Source: Propionibacteriaceae bacterium
GTDB taxonomy: Bacteria > Actinomycetota > Actinomycetes > Propionibacteriales > Propionibacteriaceae
Direction of reading: 5' to 3'
NCBI GenBank assembly: GCA_025923975.1
Contig: JAICEV010000087.1
Coordinates: 1-10,777, forward strand
DNA: 10,777 nucleotides
Shown piece after piece: positions 7,070-10,777 of the stretch. A model generated the notes under the pieces. The model ran no database searches. It was not told the DNA's origin and saw only the letters and a program-made list of their open reading frames with translations. The first letter of the stretch is position 1. Each line of letters begins with the position of its first letter. The translations under genes and the position numbers were made by a program.

Positions 7070-7165
7070 ATGAACCCACGGGTACGTCGGCTCATCGTTT
7101 CCGGCGTACTCGGCGGCTTAATCCTGATTGTGGTCGTCGCCGCCGCCTGGAATTGGTTACGGTAA
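7070..7165 (+). CDS. 31-residue single-pass membrane micro-protein
   Basis: This gene is too short for usual gene calling. It starts MNPRVRRLIVSGVLGG, has one continuous hydrophobic helix (about residues 9-26, LIVSGVLGGLILIVVVAA) and ends AWNWLR. The positive N-terminus (three Arg in seven residues) predicts an N-in orientation with the tail outside. The case for it being real is a TATCCT -10 box placed for a leaderless transcript, a coherent membrane helix, and its fit between the divergent gene and the exported protein 57 bases downstream. Very short one-helix proteins of this kind occur in actinomycetes, mostly without known function. It may be co-transcribed with the anchored protein at 7223 (inference). 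Confidence 0.55.
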   Translation: MNPRVRRLIVSGVLGGLILIVVVAAAWNWLR

Positions 7166-7222
7166 GGGCCGTCGCGTACGCCCCTGTGCGCAGACAGATT
7201 TTGCTGATAAGGATCGAGCACG

Positions 7223-8191
7223 ATGGCACTGATGCGCGCAGCGGGACGCCTCGGACTGCTTCTGGTGGCTGTCGTGTTCCTCGGGATCGCTCCAACAGTC
7301 GCTGTTGCCGAAGACACAGTCGCCTTCACCATCAAGGACGCGCGTATCACCGAATCCTCCGGACTTGCTGTCGACCGGGCTGGCAATCTGTACTGGACCG
7401 TCAACGACTCCGGTGACCGCGGCGTCGCGTACGGCATCGGACTCGACGGAACGGTCCAGGGCACGCTCAACTTCCGTGCTCAACCACAAGATGTCGAGGC
7501 GGTCGCGATATACGTGGATCGGCTATTTGTCGCCGATATCGGCGACAACAACCGCGACCGGGACTTCGTTCGGGTCTACTTCTTCACAAACCCGAGGGCC
7601 AACGGTTTGACGGTGACCTACCACGCGTACGACTTCAGCTATCCGGATGGACCACACAACGCCGAGACACTCCTCGTCGATGACTCTGGTCGGCTGTTCA
7701 TCGTGACGAAGGGACGCAACGGCGCGATATACGAGGCTCCGGCTAAACCGGACCGTCAGGGCGTCAACGAGCTTGAGGAGGTCGGCTCGGCGCCAGCCGC
7801 AGTCACCGACGGTACGTTTCTGCCCGGTGGGCAGCGGATCGCCCTGCTGACCTACACCTCGGTGGAGGTGATCGATGCGACCACCTACAAGGTTGTGGCC
7901 AGCGCCCCCATTCCCGACTTGCCGCAGCCGGAGTCGCTGACCCTCAGCCTGGACGAGAAATCCCTGCTGATTGGCAGCGAGGGCAAGAAGTCCAAGGTGT
8001 ACTCCGTGCCAGTGCCCAGCGAGGCCAGCCCGACGCCCACGCCTAGCACCGATCCAGGCAGCGAAGCCGATATACCCGAAGAAGAGGCCAACGCCGCCCT
8101 GAGCCAGAAGGGAACGCTGCTCGCCCTCGGGCTGGCTGGATTCGTGGCGCTTGTTGCCGGCACCGTTGTCGCATTTGCCCGCAACCCATAA
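7223..8191 (+). CDS. Exported beta-propeller-like protein with C-terminal membrane anchor
   Basis: A 322-residue protein with a Sec signal peptide (basic MALMRAAGR, hydrophobic core 10-24, probable cleavage after A27-V28-A29). The mature part has repeated strand-rich units of propeller type: ESSGLAVDRAGNLYWTVNDSGD (written here as residues about 43-64), DVEAVAIYVDRLFVADIGDN, YPDGPHNAETLLVDDSGRLF and PESLTLSLDEKSLLIGSEG. The NDSGD, DIGDN and YPDGP...AE motifs are typical of a conserved actinobacterial secreted family whose function is unknown to me. A Pro/Thr/Glu-rich linker (about 263-292) leads to one transmembrane helix (about 297-318) and a short RNP tail, with no LPxTG sortase motif. AAGGA at 7209-7213, 9 bases before ATG, supports the start. 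It is expected to face the cell exterior. Acidic motifs could bind metal ions (speculative). Confidence 0.8.
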   Translation: MALMRAAGRLGLLLVAVVFLGIAPTVAVAEDTVAFTIKDARITESSGLAVDRAGNLYWTVNDSGDRGVAYGIGLDGTVQGTLNFRAQPQDVEAVAIYVDRLFVADIGDNNRDRDFVRVYFFTNPRANGLTVTYHAYDFSYPDGPHNAETLLVDDSGRLFIVTKGRNGAIYEAPAKPDRQGVNELEEVGSAPAAVTDGTFLPGGQRIALLTYTSVEVIDATTYKVVASAPIPDLPQPESLTLSLDEKSLLIGSEGKKSKVYSVPVPSEASPTPTPSTDPGSEADIPEEEANAALSQKGTLLALGLAGFVALVAGTVVAFARNP

Positions 8192-8198
8192 CCTTCGC

Positions 8199-8250
8199 CG
8201 AATTGTCAGAATCCAGCCGTGCTAGAGCGCGCGTGGATTCTGACAACTCG
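8199..8250. repeat. 52-base near-perfect hairpin between the anchored-protein gene and pdxH
   Basis: TTGTCAGAATCCA (8203-8215) is exactly inverted as TGGATTCTGACAA (8234-8246). After one mismatch the stem extends outward by CGA/TCG. Inward, after a 2-base mismatch, it continues CGTGC/GCGCG to a TAGA loop, with one G-T pair. The whole element can fold as one long stem. It has no T-run. It may terminate the upstream gene, be a dispersed palindromic repeat, or serve as an operator for pdxH, whose ATG lies 18 bases beyond it. Confidence 0.7.
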
Positions 8251-8267
8251 GTGCAAGACTGACTGAC

Positions 8268-8915
8268 ATGCAGCGTCTTTACGGCGAACGCACCGAATAC
8301 AAGGGTGAGCACCTTCTGGAATCCACGGCGCCGGCCGATCCCTTTCTGCTGTTCGACGCCTGGTTGGCGGACGCATTCATCGCGAAGGAACGGGGAGTAC
8401 TGCCGGAGCCAACCGCGATGGTGATCGCTACGTGTGTCGACGATCAACCCTCGACTCGTACCGTCCTGCTCAAGAGTGTCTCGGACGAGGGCTTCACATT
8501 TTTCACCAACTACAACTCGCGAAAGGGCAGTGAGTTGAGCCGGAACCGAAACGTAGCCCTGCTCTTCGGTTGGTATCCGGTGCATCGGCAGGTCCGTGCC
8601 GAGGGAACCGCGGAACTCGTACCGCGCGCCGAATCAGAGGCCTACTTCGCGAGCCGACCTCGCGAATCACAACTGGCTGCCTGGGCGTCTGAGCAGTCCT
8701 CGACCCTCGCCTCGCTCGACGAACTCAGCAACGCGTATGCGGCGGCTGAGCGCCGCTTCCAAGGCGTCAGCGTGCCGTGCCCGGAGCACTGGGGCGGCTA
8801 CCGCGTGATTCCGACCATGATCGAGTTCTGGCAAGGTCAGCCGAGCCGACTGCACGACCGATTGCTCTACCGGCGCGCTGGACTGACCTGGAATCGCAGC
8901 AGGCTGGCGCCCTAG
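8268..8915 (+). CDS. pdxH: Pyridoxamine 5'-phosphate oxidase
   Basis: A 215-residue FMN enzyme, the standard length, which oxidises pyridoxine or pyridoxamine 5'-phosphate to pyridoxal 5'-phosphate (PLP) with oxygen in the last step of vitamin B6 salvage. Visible motifs in order are the ADPFLLFDAWL entry helix (23-33), FMN-binding RTVLLKS (64-70), TNYNSRKG (80-87), QVRAEGTAE, the SRPRESQLAAWASEQSS block, and the C-terminal signature CPEHWGGYRVIP...EFWQGQPSRLHDR, ending near the usual RLAP terminus. The start is ATG 8268: it gives the expected N-terminal length, and no better in-frame start was seen. No ribosome site precedes it. AAGACT at 8255-8260 may be a weak -10 for a leaderless message. 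The hairpin at 8199-8250 sits over the expected -35 region. It converges on sodA with a 16-base gap. Confidence 0.96.
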   Translation: MQRLYGERTEYKGEHLLESTAPADPFLLFDAWLADAFIAKERGVLPEPTAMVIATCVDDQPSTRTVLLKSVSDEGFTFFTNYNSRKGSELSRNRNVALLFGWYPVHRQVRAEGTAELVPRAESEAYFASRPRESQLAAWASEQSSTLASLDELSNAYAAAERRFQGVSVPCPEHWGGYRVIPTMIEFWQGQPSRLHDRLLYRRAGLTWNRSRLAP

Positions 8916-8931
8916 TTAAGTTACGACTTGA
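8916..8931. terminator. Short hairpin filling the pdxH/sodA convergent gap
   Basis: The 16 bases between the pdxH TAG and the sodA stop codon form a 6-pair stem (one G-T pair) closed by a TACG loop: TTAAGT-TACG-ACTTGA. It exactly fills the gap. The stem is AT-rich and weak for this organism, so a terminator role is uncertain. Confidence 0.25.
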
Positions 8932-9558
8932 TCACTGCGGCGCGATCAGCCCTGCGGTCTGTGCCCTGGCAGCGGAGAAGCGATCTTGCGCATCCGCCCA
9001 GTTGACTACGTTCCACCATGCCTTGGCGTAGTCACCCTTGACGTTCTTGTACTGCAGGTAGAACGCGTGCTCCCACATGTCGAGCAACACGATCGGGATC
9101 TGGGCCAGCGGTAGGTTCGACTGCTGGTCGTAAAGTTGCACGATGTTCAGCCGTTGGCCGAGCGTGTCCCAGACCAGCATCGACCAACCGGAGCCTTGGA
9201 TCGCGGTGGCGTTGGCCTCGAAGTGCGCCCGGAACTTGTCGAAGCTACCGAAGTAATCATCGATGGCTGCGGCCAGGTCACCGACCGGCTTATCGCCGCC
9301 TTCGGGTGACATGTTCGGCCAGAACACCGAATGATTGATGTGCCCACCGAGGTTGAAGGCGAGGTTCTTCTCCAGGCCGCCCACCGAATCGAAGGACTCG
9401 GTCTCGCGTGCCTCTTCGAGCTTCTCCAAGGCAGTGTTCAGACCCTTGACGTAGGTGGCGTGGTGCTTGTCGTGGTGCAGCTCCATGATCTCGCCAGAGA
9501 TATGGGGCTCCAATGCGCCATAGTCGTAGGGCAGATCGGGCAGTACGTAGGCAGCCAT
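8932..9558 (-). CDS. sodA: Superoxide dismutase, Fe/Mn family (Mn-type signature)
   Basis: A 208-residue superoxide dismutase that converts superoxide to oxygen and hydrogen peroxide. It aligns residue for residue with the Mycobacterium tuberculosis enzyme. Metal ligands are H28 (in LHHDKHHATY), H76 (GGHINHSVFW), D160 and H164 (LLDMWEHAFYLQY). Position 145 is Gln rather than the His of M. tuberculosis Fe-SOD, and the loop before the second ligand has Gly-Gly, both features of manganese-preferring enzymes (inference from the family). No signal peptide is present; relatives are cytoplasmic or exported by accessory SecA routes. A minus-strand AAGGA (9564-9568 on the plus strand) lies 5 bases before ATG and supports the start. 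Its neighbours, pdxH and the RNA-modification genes, are not functionally linked. It is probably a monocistronic unit with its promoter in 9559-9756. Confidence 0.97.
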   Translation of the reverse strand: MAAYVLPDLPYDYGALEPHISGEIMELHHDKHHATYVKGLNTALEKLEEARETESFDSVGGLEKNLAFNLGGHINHSVFWPNMSPEGGDKPVGDLAAAIDDYFGSFDKFRAHFEANATAIQGSGWSMLVWDTLGQRLNIVQLYDQQSNLPLAQIPIVLLDMWEHAFYLQYKNVKGDYAKAWWNVVNWADAQDRFSAARAQTAGLIAPQ

Positions 9559-9756
9559 TCCAGTCCTTTCGCCTCGGGATGGGATCAGGAGTCAAACTGA
9601 CGCTCATGCTACGACCAGGGACCGGTGCACTTACGAGCGGCCCTGGGCTGCGTGAGGCAGCCGGACTGAAACCCTGGAAAACTCCACTCCAGGCGACCCA
9701 TGCTCACTCCTACTGAGCGCAGTTGGGCGCTGGGAGCTTCCGCTGGAGTGAAATTG
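9559..9756. other. Intergenic region upstream of sodA
   Basis: This stretch must carry the sodA promoter and the 3' end of the methyltransferase transcript, both on the minus strand. The best -10 candidate for sodA is minus-strand TAGCAT (plus 9606-9611), without a good -35. A TTGACT also occurs closer to sodA without a matching -10. Several short inverted repeats are present: CCAGGG/CCCTGG (9615-9620 and 9641-9646), CTGGA/TCCAG (9674-9678 and 9688-9692) and GCTCA/TGAGC (9702-9706 and 9714-9718). The last two could help terminate the methyltransferase transcript. No gene is supported here. Confidence 0.4.
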
Positions 9757-10371
9757 TCAGGGCTGACTGCGGACGACGAGTACACGGAAGCCTTTGGCTG
9801 AGGCGACCCGCTCGCATACGTAGCCCTGTTCGATCAGCCAACGCTGCAGGGTGTCCGAACCGAGATTCTTGCCCACTACTAAGCGCGCCACACCGTCGGG
9901 CGTGAGGCGTGGCAACCAGGTGAGCAGCATTTCGTGCAGGGCCTGTTTGCCGATGCGGATTGGTGGATTGGACCAAATCTCGTCGTAGCGGGTTTCCGGA
10001 TCAACGTGCTCCGGCGGCAGCACACGCACCCGGTCTGCCACACCAAGCGCCTCTGCGTTCTCCCGGCACAAGGCAAGCGCTCGCTCGTTTACATCGACTG
10101 CGTCGACCAATGCGCCGGGACAGTGCACGGCCACCCCGAGCGCGATCGGACCGTAGCCGCAGCCGAGGTCAAGGATCCGTGGGCTGCCCTGTGGTATCGG
10201 GGAAGCACGTAGCAGCACGGCAGTGCCGCGATCGAGACCATCGGCGGCGAACACCCCGCTGGAGGTGATCAATGGAAATTCTCGTCCCCAAATGCGGGCC
10301 GTGATTGTCCGCCGCACCTCGGTGCCGCGGGGCTGCTCGCTGAAGTACTGGGAGGGTTCCCGCGATGTCAT
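9757..10371 (-). CDS. Class I SAM-dependent methyltransferase, RsmC/YbxB-like (rRNA guanine N2 type)
   Basis: A 204-residue methyltransferase-small (MTS) domain protein. It has the entry segment SSGVFAADGLDRGTAVLL (37-54), SAM motif I DLGCGYGP (68-75), the acidic ribose-binding D93 in AVDVNERAL, and catalytic motif IV NPPIR (135-139) typical of enzymes that methylate exocyclic amines of rRNA bases. The lid helix GKQALHEMLLTWLP follows. It matches the short single-domain YbxB type rather than the two-domain E. coli RsmC. The likely role is N2-methylation of a guanine in small-subunit rRNA, but the exact base is not determined by the sequence. Its ATG overlaps the truA TGA by 4 bases (ATGA), so translation is probably coupled to truA. 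Confidence 0.88.
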   Translation of the reverse strand: MTSREPSQYFSEQPRGTEVRRTITARIWGREFPLITSSGVFAADGLDRGTAVLLRASPIPQGSPRILDLGCGYGPIALGVAVHCPGALVDAVDVNERALALCRENAEALGVADRVRVLPPEHVDPETRYDEIWSNPPIRIGKQALHEMLLTWLPRLTPDGVARLVVGKNLGSDTLQRWLIEQGYVCERVASAKGFRVLVVRSQP

Positions 10372-10777
10372 GATCGGCTCGGCTCCCGAACGGCACGTGC
10401 TTCGAGTGCGCGCTCCGCCAGTTCATGATCAGCCGGATAGCCGACCTCCTCCAAGGTCAGTCCGGCCGCCGGCATTACTGGGATCGCCGAGTCGCGGATC
10501 CCCCGCTCGGTGATCGTGGCGAGCCATTGATGATCACGCTGGCCAGTGGCGACAGCCACCAACGCCCCGATGAGCGACCGCACCATCGAGTGACAAAACG
10601 CATCGGCGCGCACCGTGCACTCGATGACACCGGCCATCGGACCGGATGGTACGCGGCTACCCGTCAGCTCGAGCAGGGTCCGAATGGTGCTCGCCCCCTC
10701 CCGCCGGCGACAGAAAGCACCGAAATCCCTCAGACCGAGCAGACTTGCCGCTTCCTCGTTCAGCCGACCAAGATCGA
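10368..10777 (-). CDS. truA: tRNA pseudouridine synthase A, C-terminal part
   Basis: This is the 3' end of a gene that runs past the window edge. It encodes about 135 residues of TruA, which isomerises uridines 38-40 in the anticodon arm of tRNAs. Reading from the edge the frame gives DLGRLNEEAASLLGLRDFGAFCRRREGAS (shown only as landmarks: DFGAFCRRREG, then TIRTLLEL). It continues with the family signature ADAFCHSMVRSLIGALVAVATG and the closing region GLTLEEVGYP. The catalytic aspartate lies in the missing N-terminal part. The frame is open upstream of the internal ATG at 10637, so that Met is not the start. In actinobacteria truA often follows ribosomal protein genes such as rplQ, which would be expected beyond position 10777. 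It overlaps the downstream methyltransferase gene by 4 bases. Confidence 0.96.
   Translation of the reverse strand, partial: DLGRLNEEAASLLGLRDFGAFCRRREGASTIRTLLELTGSRVPSGPMAGVIECTVRADAFCHSMVRSLIGALVAVATGQRDHQWLATITERGIRDSAIPVMPAAGLTLEEVGYPADHELAERALEARAVREPSRS

Noticed and set aside
6990..7079. 30-residue N-terminal extension of the hypothetical protein to ATG 7079
   Set aside because: The extension is Arg/Thr/Pro-rich and noncoding in look, would overlap the 7070 micro-gene, and leaves no room for a promoter.
9615..9646. CCAGGG/CCCTGG inverted repeat as a riboswitch or small RNA
   Set aside because: Six-base arms with a 20-base loop and no conserved core; such pairs are expected by chance in GC-rich spacers.
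1..10777. Novel defence, mobile or biosynthetic system
   Set aside because: All clear genes are housekeeping or stress functions, with no recombinase, nuclease, toxin pair, CRISPR repeat, att site or synthase cluster visible.

Overview
The window is GC-rich and gene-dense. It reads as a core chromosomal segment of an actinomycete (Actinomycetota). The evidence is the style of pyruvate carboxylase, the Mycobacterium-like superoxide dismutase, a secreted NDSGD/DIGDN protein of a type I associate with high-GC Gram-positives, and several genes that appear to be read from leaderless transcripts. Genus cannot be fixed from the sequence. No tRNA, rRNA, CRISPR array, transposase, phage or plasmid function was seen, and no convincing new multi-gene system.

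Layout. Positions 1-237 (minus) hold the 5' part of a MarR-family regulator that is split by a +1 frameshift at a GGGGCCC run. It diverges from fdhA (353-1567, plus), a glutathione-independent zinc formaldehyde dehydrogenase that keeps all metal ligands of the Pseudomonas putida enzyme. After fdhA come a possible tryptophan-rich micro-ORF (1580-1723), a GlcG/HbpS-like (DUF336) protein (1705-2106) and a SIMPL-domain protein (2157-2813). A complete pyruvate carboxylase gene, pyc (2893-6297), follows.

A palindrome holding both stop codons (6294-6336) separates pyc from a convergent conserved hypothetical gene (6333-6989, minus). That gene diverges from an unannotated 31-residue single-helix membrane protein (7070-7165) and an exported, C-terminally anchored beta-propeller-like protein (7223-8191). 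A long near-perfect hairpin (8199-8250) lies before pdxH (8268-8915), the pyridoxamine 5'-phosphate oxidase gene. On the minus strand are sodA (8932-9558), a 198-base intergenic region, a small-subunit-rRNA-type methyltransferase (9757-10371) and the 3' part of truA (10368-10777). The last two overlap by 4 bases and are probably co-transcribed.

Function. fdhA removes formaldehyde to formate and is plausibly controlled by the divergent MarR protein, with the GlcG-like protein as an accessory. pyc feeds oxaloacetate to the TCA cycle and gluconeogenesis. pdxH makes the PLP cofactor, sodA removes superoxide, and truA plus the methyltransferase modify RNA. Apart from the putative marR/fdhA pair and truA/methyltransferase, the genes look like independent housekeeping units. 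Several starts carry TANNNT about 6 bases before ATG, which suggests individual leaderless promoters.
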